Positions 16,283 to 25,006 of a DNA stretch of 64,000 nt are shown piece by piece. The position numbers were made by a program, and so were the translations under genes. The notes beneath the pieces are model-generated. The model ran no database searches. It was not told the origin of the DNA and worked only from the letters and a program-made list of their open reading frames with translations. How positions within the stretch are numbered: position 1 is the first letter of the stretch; every line of letters begins with the position of its first letter. Source of the stretch: Devosia sp. SD17-2 (lineage in GTDB: Bacteria; Pseudomonadota; Alphaproteobacteria; Rhizobiales; Devosiaceae); NCBI RefSeq assembly GCF_029201565.1, contig NZ_CP104002.1, positions 186,001 through 250,000 of the forward strand, given 5' to 3'.

Positions 16283-16887
16283 GAGTGGGCCTGGGCGGTC
16301 AGAAGTTCGGGCGCGATATCGCGCAGGGCGGCCAGAAGCGGGAGCAGCGGCAGGCCCAGAATTGTAAAATAGTCGCCGACGACGGTTTCAAAGAGCCGGA
16401 TCGACGGACCTTCCAGCCGATAGCCACCAACGGAGTGCAGCGCTTCATCGCCCTCGAGATCGAGAACGGTGTCGCGCTCCTCAGCGGTAAACTCGCGCAT
16501 GGTCAGCTCGGCGGTCTGAATGTCGGACCAGATGAGCTCGCCATTGCGCACCAGTGTCACGGCGGCATGAAGGCGATGGGTTTTTCCGCGCAGGTGATCG
16601 AGCTGGGCTTCAGCGTCAGCGCGATCGGACGGCTTGTGCAGGAGCTCAAGACCGAGAGCCAGGGTCTGATCCGCGCCAATGACGAGGGCATCGGGATGGA
16701 GCGCCGAGACGGCTTCGGCCTTGTGGCGCGCGAGCAGAAGAGCGACGTCCCGACCATCGGCGCCGGCAGCAATTGCTTCGGCTTCGAGGCTGCGTTCATC
16801 AATCGCCGCCGCCTCAGCGGAAAACGGCAATCCGGCCTTGTCCAGCAAGGCTTTCCGGGTGGCACTGCTCGAAGCAAGGATCAGCAT
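16279..16887 (-). CDS. maf: Maf-family nucleoside triphosphate pyrophosphatase
   Basis: A 202-residue protein starting MLILASSSATRKALL, the SxxR substrate loop of Maf enzymes, which hydrolyse non-canonical or UTP/dTTP-type nucleotides to limit their incorporation. The GADQTLALG loop carries the catalytic acid. Which Maf subfamily (dTTP/UTP or m7GTP type) is not decided here. It is the first gene of the leftward operon and its upstream side is the putative origin. Confidence 0.9.
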   Translation of the reverse strand: MLILASSSATRKALLDKAGLPFSAEAAAIDERSLEAEAIAAGADGRDVALLLARHKAEAVSALHPDALVIGADQTLALGLELLHKPSDRADAEAQLDHLRGKTHRLHAAVTLVRNGELIWSDIQTAELTMREFTAEERDTVLDLEGDEALHSVGGYRLEGPSIRLFETVVGDYFTILGLPLLPLLAALRDIAPELLTAQAHS

Positions 16888-16896
16888 GTAGGGAGT

Positions 16897-16905
16897 TTTT
16901 CCACA
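16897..16905 (+). promoter_or_regulatory. DnaA box (TTTTCCACA)
   Basis: TTTTCCACA fits the relaxed DnaA consensus TTWTNCACA exactly. It is the strongest of several DnaA-like motifs in the maf-hemE gap. Confidence 0.55.
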
Positions 16906-17068
16906 CTGTCATCCCCAGCTCAAGTCAGAATTGTGGGAAAGACTCGTAACTTTGGGCCCTGGCCGGATTTGTTCGACCTGTCCGCAAAACAGTCCACAAA
17001 CACCGTCGCGAGCCGTCGCGATGGCGCTGTGTGAATCTGTGGGGACAACTGCCATAGACCATGAGAGG

Positions 17069-17083
17069 TTATCAACTCGTTAA
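17069..17083. promoter_or_regulatory. near-match CtrA box overlapping a DnaA-like motif
   Basis: TTAT-N7-TTAA, one base from the CtrA consensus, overlaps TTATCAAC, a DnaA-like motif. Overlap of CtrA and DnaA sites is a known way for CtrA to block initiation in Caulobacter; here it is inference. Confidence 0.4.
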
Positions 17084-17124
17084 AATGCAATCTATTTTGG
17101 TCCCTTGACTCGGCGAAGCCTCAA

Positions 17125-17139
17125 TTAACCTTTCGTTAA
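17125..17139. promoter_or_regulatory. CtrA-binding box (TTAA-N7-TTAA)
   Basis: TTAACCTTTCGTTAA is an exact TTAA-N7-TTAA. A further TTAA follows at 17146 with six-base spacing, giving a cluster of three half-sites. Confidence 0.65.
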
Positions 17140-17181
17140 TTTCCATTAAGGGGCAGGGAAACGGCGAGTTTGCCACAGGCG

Positions 17182-17196
17182 TTAACACCTCATTAA
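17182..17196. promoter_or_regulatory. CtrA-binding box (TTAA-N7-TTAA)
   Basis: TTAACACCTCATTAA is a second exact TTAA-N7-TTAA, 57 bases from the first. It lies about 130 bases before the hemE start and so could regulate initiation, hemE transcription, or both. Confidence 0.65.
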
Positions 17197-17325
17197 CGAA
17201 TACCTGCGCGCAAGTGTCACCGAGGGCAGCGATTGTGGAGGGCCGTGAATTGGCTCAAAACACCGCCATAATAATAGAGATACGAAGTAAGAAAGACTCT
17301 TTTGGGTTTTTGAAAGGTAGGCAGA

Positions 17326-18360
17326 GTGACCGAGGTGACCCCCAAGCCCATGCTCGAAACGGTGCTGGGACGTAAGCAGACCAGACCGCCGGTGTGGATC
17401 ATGCGCCAGGCAGGCCGCTATCTTCCCGAGTATCGTGAAGTCCGTCAGAAGGCCGGTGGCTTTCTTGACCTGTGCTACACGCCTGAACTCGCAACCGAGG
17501 TGACGCTGCAGCCGCTGCGCCGGTTCGATCTCGATGCGGCAATCCTCTTCTCGGACATTCTGGTCATTCCGGATGCGTTGGGACAGAAGGTTCGCTTCGA
17601 GGTGGGTGAAGGCCCACTCCTCGAGCCCCTCGACGTGAATGGAGTGGATCGGCTTGATCGCGCCCGGGCTGGGGAGCATTTGCAACCCGTTCTGGAGACC
17701 GTGCGTCGTCTCCGGGCTGCGCTGCCCGCCAACAAGACCCTGATCGGCTTCTGCGGGTCTCCCTGGACGGTGGCCACCTATATGCTCAACGGTCGGGGAT
17801 CTCCGGACCAGTGGGTTGCCCGCCGCTTTGCCCTCGAACACCCCGCCGCTTTTGCCAAGCTGATGGATGTGCTCGTCGACACCAGCATTGAATACCTCGT
17901 CGCCCAGTTCGAAGCGGGCGCGGATGTTGTGCAGCTGTTTGAAAGCTGGGCGCTCAATCTCGACGACGCGGCTTTCACCACCCAGGTGATCGGGCCAAAC
18001 AAGCGGATCGTTGACGGCGTTCGTGCGCGCATTCCCAATGCGCCGATCATCGGCTTCCCGCGTGGGGCTGCCGGCAATATCGCGCGCTTTGCCCGGGAAA
18101 CCGGCGTCAATGTCGTGGGTATCGACTATGCGACCCCGCTCGATTTCGTGCGCACCAATCTGCCGACCGATCTTCCGGTCCAGGGCAATCTCGATCCGCT
18201 GCGCCTCGTTATCGGCGGCGAGGTGATGGAAAACCGGGCCCGCGAGATCATCGCGGCATTTTCAGATCGTCCGCATATCTTCAACCTCGGGCATGGTATC
18301 GTCCCGGAAACGCCGATCGCCCATGTCGAGCGGCTGATCAATCTGGTCAAGAACGGTTAG
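17326..18360 (+). CDS. hemE: uroporphyrinogen decarboxylase
   Basis: HemE removes four acetate carboxyls from uroporphyrinogen III to give coproporphyrinogen III. The 344-residue product has the family signatures RPPVWIMRQAGRYLPEY near residue 19 and GFCGSPWTVATYM in the middle; both are substrate-binding loops. The start is a GTG at 17326 behind AAAGGTAGG. hemE next to the origin is conserved in alphaproteobacteria, and the CtrA and DnaA motifs lie in its upstream region. Confidence 0.96.
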   Translation: MTEVTPKPMLETVLGRKQTRPPVWIMRQAGRYLPEYREVRQKAGGFLDLCYTPELATEVTLQPLRRFDLDAAILFSDILVIPDALGQKVRFEVGEGPLLEPLDVNGVDRLDRARAGEHLQPVLETVRRLRAALPANKTLIGFCGSPWTVATYMLNGRGSPDQWVARRFALEHPAAFAKLMDVLVDTSIEYLVAQFEAGADVVQLFESWALNLDDAAFTTQVIGPNKRIVDGVRARIPNAPIIGFPRGAAGNIARFARETGVNVVGIDYATPLDFVRTNLPTDLPVQGNLDPLRLVIGGEVMENRAREIIAAFSDRPHIFNLGHGIVPETPIAHVERLINLVKNG

Positions 18361-18370
18361 GAGCCCGGCC

Positions 18371-18796
18371 ATGTATGAATGGGTAAAGGCGCTCCACGTC
18401 ATCTCCGTCATCTCCTGGATGGCCGGAATGCTCTATCTGCCGCGGTTGTTCGTCTATCACACCAAGGCCGCGATTGGTTCGGAGCAGTCCGAAACCTTCA
18501 AGGTCATGGAACGGCGGCTGATGCGCGCCATCACCACGCCGGCGATGATCGCGACCTGGCTGTTCGGCCTCGGGCTCGTTCACCTCGGCGGCGCGGACTG
18601 GAGCTCGGGCTGGACCTGGGCAAAGGCGCTTTTCGTGATCCTCCTCAGCGGGTGCCACGGCATGCTGGCGCGTCACCTCAAGGATTTCGCGAACGACCGA
18701 AACACCAAGCCGGAAAAGTATTTCCGCATGATCAACGAGGTGCCGACGGTGCTGATGATCGGCATCGTCATCATGGTCATCGTCAAGCCGTTCTGA
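18371..18796 (+). CDS. hemJ: protoporphyrinogen oxidase, HemJ type
   Basis: A 141-residue membrane protein of the HemJ family, which oxidises protoporphyrinogen IX in bacteria lacking HemG and HemY-type oxidases. It shows four hydrophobic segments, the conserved early histidine in WVKALHVISVISWMAG (His9), the YLPRLFVYH motif in helix-loop 1 and an RLMRAITTPAM segment. It lies ten bases after hemE, fitting a heme operon. The hemY gene of this window is a different TPR protein despite its name. Confidence 0.9.
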   Translation: MYEWVKALHVISVISWMAGMLYLPRLFVYHTKAAIGSEQSETFKVMERRLMRAITTPAMIATWLFGLGLVHLGGADWSSGWTWAKALFVILLSGCHGMLARHLKDFANDRNTKPEKYFRMINEVPTVLMIGIVIMVIVKPF

Positions 18797-18798
18797 CC

Positions 18799-18814
18799 TG
18801 TTTCACGTGAATCT
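18799..18814. promoter_or_regulatory. parS: parS-like site (14 of 16) after hemJ
   Basis: TGTTTCACGTGAATCT matches the consensus at 14 of 16 positions. It lies two bases after the hemJ stop. Confidence 0.65.
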
Positions 18815-18818
18815 GCCC

Positions 18819-18858
18819 GTTCCGCCGTCGGTTTCTTTCTTGAAACCGGCGGCGGAAC
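18819..18858 (+). promoter_or_regulatory. long hairpin in the hemJ-rho gap
   Basis: GTTCCGCCG-T-CGGTTTC pairs with GAAACCG-G-CGGCGGAAC: 9 plus 7 Watson-Crick pairs with one G-T pair between, loop TTTCTT. No T run follows, so it is not a standard intrinsic terminator. It may protect the hemJ 3' end or take part in control of rho, whose leader is known in other bacteria to be attenuated by Rho itself. Confidence 0.6.
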
Positions 18859-18976
18859 AGTTTACATGATTTCCATCTTGCATCTCTTCTGGCGCGGCCC
18901 TCCCTGTCGCTGCGCGGTGCAGTCCCCCCTTTTTTAGTCCCTTCCTACCGATTTCCCTCAAGGGTCCATCGCCTAC

Positions 18977-20242
18977 ATGCAGAATATCAAGCTCAGCGAG
19001 CTCAAGGCCAAATCCCCGGCCGAATTGCTGGCGTTCGCCGAAGAACTCGAAGTCGAGAACGCTTCGACCATGCGCAAGCAAGAGTTGATGTTTGCCATCC
19101 TCAAGGAACTGGCAGCTCAGGACATCAACATCGTTGGTGAGGGTGTGGTCGAAGTTCTGCCAGACGGTTTTGGCTTCCTGCGCTCACCCGACGCAAACTA
19201 CCTTCCAGGGCCGGACGATATCTATGTCAGCCCCAGCCAGATCCGCCGCTTCGGCCTGCGGACCGGCGACACGGTCGAGGGCGAAATCCGCTCTCCCAAG
19301 GAAGGCGAGCGCTACTTCGCGTTGCTCAAAGTAAGCACCATTAACTTCGAAGATCCCGAGGCGGTTCGCCATAAGGTCAACTTCGACAACCTCACCCCGC
19401 TCTATCCCGAAGAGCGGCTGCGGATGGAAATGCCCGATCCGACGCTGCGCGATCGTTCTGCGCGCCTGCTCGATCTGGTGGCGCCGCTCGGCAAGGGCCA
19501 ACGCGCGTTGATCGTTGCGCCTCCGCGTACTGGTAAGACCGTATTGTTGCAAAATATTGCACAATCGATCGCGACCAATCACCCCGAATGCTATCTCATC
19601 GTGCTCCTGATCGATGAGCGTCCGGAAGAAGTGACCGACATGCAGCGCTCCGTGCGCGGCGAAGTCATCTCCTCGACCTTTGACGAACCGGCAAGCCGCC
19701 ACGTGCAGGTCGCCGAGATGGTCATCGAAAAGGCCAAGCGCCTTGTCGAGCACAAGCGCGACGTGGTTATCCTTCTCGACTCCATCACCCGACTGGGCCG
19801 CGCCTACAACACCGTCGTTCCAAGCTCCGGCAAGGTCCTCACCGGTGGTGTCGACGCCAATGCCCTGCAGCGCCCGAAGCGCTTCTTCGGTGCGGCGCGC
19901 AATATCGAAGACGGCGGTTCGCTGACCATCATCTCGACGGCGCTGATCGATACCGGCAGCCGCATGGACGAAGTTATCTTTGAAGAATTCAAAGGCACGG
20001 GTAACTCGGAAATCATCCTCGACCGCAAGGTTGCGGACAAGCGCATCTTCCCGGCGCTCGACATCACCAAGTCGGGCACCCGCAAGGAAGAGCTGCTGGT
20101 CGAAGCCGACATCCTCAAGAAGATGTATGTGCTGCGCCGCATCCTCAACCCGATGGGCACGATCGATGCGATGGAATTCCTGGTCGACAAGGTCCGCCAG
20201 ACCAAGACCAATTCCGATTTCTTCGACTCGATGAATACCTGA
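18977..20242 (+). CDS. rho: transcription termination factor Rho
   Basis: Rho is the hexameric RNA-dependent ATPase that ends transcription. The 421-residue product has the N-terminal helical domain ([24 protein letters not shown]), the cold-shock-like RNA-binding domain with [15 protein letters not shown], Walker A APPRTGKT near residue 181 and the Q/R-loop regions. No long acidic insertion is present. The 180-base gap upstream holds a parS-like site and a long hairpin. Confidence 0.97.
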   Translation: MQNIKLSELKAKSPAELLAFAEELEVENASTMRKQELMFAILKELAAQDINIVGEGVVEVLPDGFGFLRSPDANYLPGPDDIYVSPSQIRRFGLRTGDTVEGEIRSPKEGERYFALLKVSTINFEDPEAVRHKVNFDNLTPLYPEERLRMEMPDPTLRDRSARLLDLVAPLGKGQRALIVAPPRTGKTVLLQNIAQSIATNHPECYLIVLLIDERPEEVTDMQRSVRGEVISSTFDEPASRHVQVAEMVIEKAKRLVEHKRDVVILLDSITRLGRAYNTVVPSSGKVLTGGVDANALQRPKRFFGAARNIEDGGSLTIISTALIDTGSRMDEVIFEEFKGTGNSEIILDRKVADKRIFPALDITKSGTRKEELLVEADILKKMYVLRRILNPMGTIDAMEFLVDKVRQTKTNSDFFDSMNT

Positions 20243-20265
20243 TCCCGATCAGGTCAGAAGAGCCA

Positions 20266-21555
20266 ATGCACGGCGATACAATTATGGCGTTGTCGTCGGG
20301 AAGTCTTCCCTCCGGCGTCGCAATCATCCGCCTCTCGGGCCCAAAGGTCCGGGAGGCGCTGTCGTTTCTGGCTGGCGCAGTGCCAGAGCCGCGAAAAATG
20401 GTCCTGCGTCGCATCGGCCAGGAGCGCCAACTCGACCAGGGCCTGGTTGCCTTTTTCCCCGGCCCGCAGAGTTTTACCGGCGAGGACTGCGCCGAGCTTC
20501 ACGTGCATGGTTCGCCAGCCGGCGTTAAGGCCATCTTGCGTGAACTGGGCGGGCAGGGCCTTCGTCTGGCTGAGGCCGGAGAATTCACCCGCCGGGCCTT
20601 CGAGAACGGGAAACTCGATCTGGTGGCCGTTGAGGGGCTGGGTGACCTCCTCAGCGCCGAAACGGAAAAACAACGCCAGCAGGCCCTTGCACGCTATGAC
20701 GGCCGGTTGACAGAAGAGATCGACAGCTGGCGGGATGCGCTTCTCGATCTGCGCGCCGAAATTGAAGCCCGCCTCGATTTTTCTGACGAAGGCGACGTCG
20801 AGGACGACCTTCCTCAAAGTTTTCAGAATGATCTGGCCGATCTTCGCGGCAAACTGCAGGATGCGCATGACCGCATAACCAGCGGCCGCATTGTCCGTGA
20901 GGGCGTCCGGGTTGCCCTGGCTGGTGCACCCAACGCCGGCAAGTCGAGCCTCATCAACGCCTTATCCCGCTCGGACGTGGCTATTGTTTCGGACGAAGCC
21001 GGGACGACCCGCGACGTCAGGGAAGTGCCCCTCGATATCGGTGGGCAGCTGTTTATCCTGCTCGATCTCGCCGGCTTGCGGGAGACGGACAGCCGTGCCG
21101 AAGCCGAAGGCATCCGACGCGCTGAGAAGGCAATTGGGGATGCTGACATCGTCCTTTGGCTTGAAGCCCCAGATACCGAGCACGTCGACCGACCCGCGAT
21201 CACGGGGCAACTCCTTGTCGTTGGCACGAAGATCGACATCGGGCCAAACACCACTGCCGATATCACTCTTTCGACACAGACGGGCGAGGGACTGGACAGT
21301 CTGGTTGACCGTCTGCGCATAATCGGTGAAAAGCTCGCCGGCGGTGAGCCAGCGCTGGTCAGCCACGAGCGCGATCGCGTTGCGCTGGTTCAGGCTATTG
21401 CGGCTGTCGAGCACGCAGGCCAGCAGTTGCAGAACTGGGAATTGGCAGCGGAATCTCTCCGTCAGGCATCCGCCTGTCTCGAGCGATTGATTGGCCGTCT
21501 GGATGCCGAGAAAGTCCTCGATCGGCTGTTTGCGAGCTTCTGTATTGGAAAATGA
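20266..21555 (+). CDS. mnmE: tRNA U34 modification GTPase MnmE
   Basis: MnmE with MnmG installs the (carboxymethyl)aminomethyl group at wobble U34. The 429-residue product has the tetrahydrofolate-binding N-domain (VAIIRLSGP), a central helical domain, the G domain with [10 protein letters not shown] near residue 220 and DEAGTTRDV, and ends in the family hallmark FCIGK with the functional cysteine. The stop codon is the first three bases of a parS-like site. Confidence 0.97.
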   Translation: MHGDTIMALSSGSLPSGVAIIRLSGPKVREALSFLAGAVPEPRKMVLRRIGQERQLDQGLVAFFPGPQSFTGEDCAELHVHGSPAGVKAILRELGGQGLRLAEAGEFTRRAFENGKLDLVAVEGLGDLLSAETEKQRQQALARYDGRLTEEIDSWRDALLDLRAEIEARLDFSDEGDVEDDLPQSFQNDLADLRGKLQDAHDRITSGRIVREGVRVALAGAPNAGKSSLINALSRSDVAIVSDEAGTTRDVREVPLDIGGQLFILLDLAGLRETDSRAEAEGIRRAEKAIGDADIVLWLEAPDTEHVDRPAITGQLLVVGTKIDIGPNTTADITLSTQTGEGLDSLVDRLRIIGEKLAGGEPALVSHERDRVALVQAIAAVEHAGQQLQNWELAAESLRQASACLERLIGRLDAEKVLDRLFASFCIGK

Positions 21556-21568
21556 TTCACGTGAAACA
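21553..21568. promoter_or_regulatory. parS: parS site (15 of 16) overlapping the mnmE stop
   Basis: TGATTCACGTGAAACA differs from the consensus at one base. Its first three bases are the mnmE stop codon. Confidence 0.85.
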
Positions 21569-21588
21569 CCTGATCCACAGTCGTGGAT

Positions 21589-21604
21589 GGATTCACGTGA
21601 AACA
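21589..21604. promoter_or_regulatory. parS: parS site (14 of 16) between mnmE and mnmG
   Basis: GGATTCACGTGAAACA, 36 bases (centre to centre) after the previous site. A six-pair hairpin ATCCAC/GTGGAT lies between the two. It ends 21 bases before the mnmG start. Confidence 0.8.
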
Positions 21605-21625
21605 TCGGAAAGAAAAGACACTGAG

Positions 21626-23488
21626 ATGACCGACTATGCAGTCATTGTCGTTGGTGGCGGACACGCCGGATGTGAGGCCGCAGCAGCGTCCGCCCGTCTC
21701 GGGGTCCCTACGGCCCTCATCACCCACAAGGTCGCGACCATTGGCGAGATGAGCTGCAATCCGGCCATTGGTGGCCTGGGCAAGGGTCATCTGGTTCGGG
21801 AGATTGATGCGCTCGATGGCCTGATGGGGCGCGTTGCCGACCAGGCCGGCATCCAGTTTCGCGTGCTCAATCGCCGCAAGGGTCCGGCCGTTCGTGGTCC
21901 GCGAGCGCAGGCCGATCGGCAGCTCTATCGCGCCGCAATGCAGGCCGCGCTCTCTGCCCAATCCAACCTCGATATTATCGAGGGCGAGGTGGATGACCTC
22001 GAAGTAAGCGGTGGACACATTACCGGCGTCGTCCTTCTGGACGGCCGTCGGTTCTCCACCAAGGCCGCCGTGCTCACGACCGGCACCTTCCTGCGCGGGC
22101 TGATCCATAGCGGCGATCACAGCTATCCGGCTGGCCGTATTGGCGAGAAGCCGGTCCTTGGTCTGTCGACGCGCCTCGAGGCACTAGGCCTTACGCTTGG
22201 TCGTCTGAAAACCGGTACGCCGGCGCGCCTTGACCGTGACAGCATCGACTACTCCGTGCTCGAAGAGCAGCCAGGTGACACGCCGCCAGAACCCTTTTCG
22301 ATGCTCACCGAGGCGATCACGACGCGTCAGGTGTCGTGCCACATCACCCGGACAAGTGCTGAAACACACGCGATCATCGCGGCCAATGTGCATCGCTCGG
22401 CGATGTACTCGGGACGGATTCAGAGCCGTGGCCCGCGCTATTGCCCGTCTATCGAGGACAAGATCGTCCGGTTCGCGGACCGCGACAGCCATCAGATTTT
22501 CCTGGAGCCCGAAGGGCTTAACGACCAGACGGTCTATCCGAATGGTGTCTCGACCTCCTTGCCGGCGGAAGTTCAGGATGAATTCCTGCGCACCATGCCC
22601 GGCCTCGAGAACGTCCGCATCATTCAATACGGCTATGCCATTGAGTACGACTATGTCGACCCGCGCGAGTTGCGGCCGACCTTGGAACTCAAGAAGCTCC
22701 CGGGTCTTTATCTTGCCGGTCAGATCAACGGCACCACCGGTTATGAAGAAGCCGGCGCCCAGGGCCTGCTTGCCGGCGCCAATGCTGCCTTGGCAGGGCA
22801 GGGGGCCGATCCGCTCATCCTGTCGCGCACCGAAAGTTATCTCGGCGTGATGGTCGACGATCTCGTTACCCGTGGTGTGAGCGAGCCCTATCGCATGTTT
22901 ACATCGCGTGCGGAGTTCCGGCTGCACCTGCGTGCTGATAATGCTGACCAACGCCTCACGCCTCTCGGCATGAAGACCGGCCTCGTCGGTGAGGAGCGGC
23001 GTGAGCACTATGCCAGAAAGTCGGCACGGTTGACCGCGGGACGATCAATCCTCCAGGCAGCGAGCGCCTCGCCGACTGAAGCCCGCAAGGCTGGGATCAT
23101 GGTCAATGAGGATGGCAAGCGTCGGACGGCCTTTGATCTGCTGTCCTATCCGGATATGACGCTGGAGGGTCTCAAGCCCCTGTGGCCCCAGCTGACAGAG
23201 ATCGACGAAGAGATTGTCGAGCAACTGACAATTGATGCGCAATATGCCGTCTATCTCGACCGTCAGCGTGCCGACATCGAAAGCATGCGGCGGGATGAGC
23301 AGCGCGCCATCCCTGACGATTTGGACTATGAGGGAATCGCTGGGCTCTCCAATGAGATGCGGCAGAAGCTGAGCTTTTCCCGCCCACAGACGATGGCCCA
23401 GGCGCAGGCATTGGATGGCATGACACCGGCGGCACTCACCCTGCTGCTCGCAGTGATCAAGCGTGGCGAATTGCGTAGGGCTAGTTGA
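21626..23488 (+). CDS. mnmG: tRNA U34 modification enzyme MnmG (FAD-dependent)
   Basis: MnmG is the FAD and NADH-binding partner of MnmE. The 620-residue product starts [19 protein letters not shown], the FAD loop, and has the MnmG signatures GPKYCPS-like [16 protein letters not shown] and [20 protein letters not shown] region near the middle. I use the ATG at 21626; the open frame upstream reads through the two parS sites and is not conserved. Its stop overlaps the rsmG start by one base. Confidence 0.97.
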   Translation: MTDYAVIVVGGGHAGCEAAAASARLGVPTALITHKVATIGEMSCNPAIGGLGKGHLVREIDALDGLMGRVADQAGIQFRVLNRRKGPAVRGPRAQADRQLYRAAMQAALSAQSNLDIIEGEVDDLEVSGGHITGVVLLDGRRFSTKAAVLTTGTFLRGLIHSGDHSYPAGRIGEKPVLGLSTRLEALGLTLGRLKTGTPARLDRDSIDYSVLEEQPGDTPPEPFSMLTEAITTRQVSCHITRTSAETHAIIAANVHRSAMYSGRIQSRGPRYCPSIEDKIVRFADRDSHQIFLEPEGLNDQTVYPNGVSTSLPAEVQDEFLRTMPGLENVRIIQYGYAIEYDYVDPRELRPTLELKKLPGLYLAGQINGTTGYEEAGAQGLLAGANAALAGQGADPLILSRTESYLGVMVDDLVTRGVSEPYRMFTSRAEFRLHLRADNADQRLTPLGMKTGLVGEERREHYARKSARLTAGRSILQAASASPTEARKAGIMVNEDGKRRTAFDLLSYPDMTLEGLKPLWPQLTEIDEEIVEQLTIDAQYAVYLDRQRADIESMRRDEQRAIPDDLDYEGIAGLSNEMRQKLSFSRPQTMAQAQALDGMTPAALTLLLAVIKRGELRRAS

Positions 23489-24135
23489 TGTCGAATATTG
23501 ATAAGCTTGCGCCTTATGCGCAGCACTTTGGCCGTCCCGCAGCGGAAGTGGCCAGAGATCTGGAATCCTATGCCAATCTTCTCAAGAAGTGGCAGGCTGT
23601 ACAGAATCTTGTTTCACGTGAAACACTCGGCCAGGTATGGGAGCGTCACTTTATCGACAGCCTGCAGGCCATGACGCTACTCCGGCCAGAAGACGAGCAT
23701 TTCATGGACATCGGAAGTGGCGGCGGTTTCCCCGCGCTCCCCTTGGCCATCGCCAGTAAGGGGCTTAACCGGCGCTTCGTATTGGTGGAGCCCACCACGC
23801 GCAAGGTCAGCTTTCTGCGAACGGTTGCCCGTGAACTCAAGCTCAGTGTCGAGGTGATTGGCCTCCGCAGTGATCAGATTGATTCACGTGAAACACAGGT
23901 GCCTGACGTCATAACCTCCCGCGCGCTGGCTGCTTTGCCGCAATTATGCGCCTGGATGGCCCCCTTTTTTGGACCTTCCACGCGGGCTGTCCTGCACAAG
24001 GGGCGGGAACATGTTGAAGAGTTGCGCGAAACGAGTGTGCTCTGGGACTATGACGTGTTAATAGACAAGAGCGATACCGATCCAAGTGGTGTTATCCTGA
24101 CTTTGCAGAATCTTTCAGCAAAATCAGGCGTTTAA
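23488..24135 (+). CDS. rsmG: 16S rRNA (guanine-N7) methyltransferase RsmG
   Basis: RsmG methylates G527 of 16S rRNA (E. coli numbering). The 215-residue product has the SAM-binding motif FMDIGSGGGFPALPLA at about residue 73 and the RKVSFLR helix. ATG 23488 overlaps the mnmG stop (TGATG). Two parS sites lie inside the coding sequence; they encode LVSRETL and DSRETQ, so the peptide SRET is repeated because of the DNA motif. The gene immediately precedes parA. Confidence 0.94.
   Translation: MSNIDKLAPYAQHFGRPAAEVARDLESYANLLKKWQAVQNLVSRETLGQVWERHFIDSLQAMTLLRPEDEHFMDIGSGGGFPALPLAIASKGLNRRFVLVEPTTRKVSFLRTVARELKLSVEVIGLRSDQIDSRETQVPDVITSRALAALPQLCAWMAPFFGPSTRAVLHKGREHVEELRETSVLWDYDVLIDKSDTDPSGVILTLQNLSAKSGV
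23610..23625. promoter_or_regulatory. parS: perfect parS site inside rsmG
   Basis: TGTTTCACGTGAAACA is identical to the 16-base consensus. It is read as Val-Ser-Arg-Glu-Thr within RsmG. Confidence 0.95.
23880..23895. promoter_or_regulatory. parS: parS site (15 of 16) inside rsmG
   Basis: TGATTCACGTGAAACA, identical to the site at 21553, read as Asp-Ser-Arg-Glu-Thr within RsmG. Confidence 0.88.
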
Positions 24136-24196
24136 CTTAGTCCATCTTGGCTTGTGATTCCCTGTCGTGCTTCGGCGACACAAGCGGAGGCCTGCT

Positions 24197-24997
24197 TTGG
24201 CACCTCGTATTCTGACTCTGGCCAATCAAAAAGGCGGCGTGGGCAAGACCACGACGGCAATCAACCTTGCCACGGCTCTCGCAGCCATTGGCGAGCGCGT
24301 GTTGATCGTCGACCTTGATCCGCAGGGTAATGCCTCTACCGGTCTCGGTATCTCGCGTACGGACCGCGAGATTTCGGCCTATGACGTGCTCGTGGGGGAG
24401 GCCAGCGTGGCCGAAGCCGCGATCATGACCAGTGTACCCAATGTCGCCATCGTCCCCTCGACGATGGACCTGCTGGGCGTCGAGTTGACCATCGCCGGCC
24501 ATGGCGACCGCGCCTTCAAGCTGCGCGACGCCTTCAAGGCCATCGGCGATCTGGAGATTAAAGAGAAGCCCGTCAGCTACATCCTCATTGACTGTCCGCC
24601 GTCGCTGAACCTGCTCACCATCAACTCTCTGGTTGCCGCGGATGCGGTCCTGGTGCCATTGCAGTGCGAGTTCTTCGCGCTAGAAGGTCTCAGCCAGCTG
24701 CTGCAGACCATTGAGCAAATCCGTTCGACGCTCAATCCGCGTCTTTCGATCCAGGGCGTGGTCATGACCATGTTCGACAAGCGCAACAATCTTTCCGAGC
24801 AGGTGCTCAACGACGTGCGTAGCGAAATGGGGGACCTTGTCTATGACACAGTCATTCCCCGCAATGTCCGGTTGAGCGAGGCGCCGTCATACGGCAAGCC
24901 GGCACTGCTCTATGATCTGAAATGTGCCGGTAGCCAGGCCTATCTCAGGCTTGCCACCGAAGTCATTCGCCGTGAGCGGCGCCTTAACGCAGCCTAG
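24197..24997 (+). CDS. parA: chromosome-partitioning ATPase ParA
   Basis: ParA binds DNA in its ATP form and moves the ParB-parS complex. The 266-residue product starts APRILTLANQKGGVGKTTT, the deviant Walker A motif with both lysines, followed by IVDLDPQGNAS and DCPPSLNLLT. I choose the TTG at 24197: it follows GGAGG by six bases, and the homologous proteins start here. A GTG 30 bases upstream is possible but adds a basic peptide without support. parB follows after nine bases. Confidence 0.96.
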   Translation: MAPRILTLANQKGGVGKTTTAINLATALAAIGERVLIVDLDPQGNASTGLGISRTDREISAYDVLVGEASVAEAAIMTSVPNVAIVPSTMDLLGVELTIAGHGDRAFKLRDAFKAIGDLEIKEKPVSYILIDCPPSLNLLTINSLVAADAVLVPLQCEFFALEGLSQLLQTIEQIRSTLNPRLSIQGVVMTMFDKRNNLSEQVLNDVRSEMGDLVYDTVIPRNVRLSEAPSYGKPALLYDLKCAGSQAYLRLATEVIRRERRLNAA

Positions 24998-25006
24998 GAG
25001 CCCGAG

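Larger units (their letters stand above)
16888..17325. other. oriC: putative chromosomal origin of replication
   Basis: A 438-base gap between maf (leftward) and hemE (rightward), the standard origin position in alphaproteobacteria. It contains DnaA-box-like motifs TTTTCCACA (16897-16905), TGTGGGAAA (16932-16940), CAGTCCACA (16990-16998), TGTGTGAAT (17029-17037), TGTGGGGAC (17038-17046) and TTATCAACT (17069-17077); an AT-rich stretch at 17066-17200; and two exact CtrA boxes. Genes point away from it on both sides, and parAB with parS sites lie 7-9 kb to the right. A skew plot would test it; I could not run one. Confidence 0.75.
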
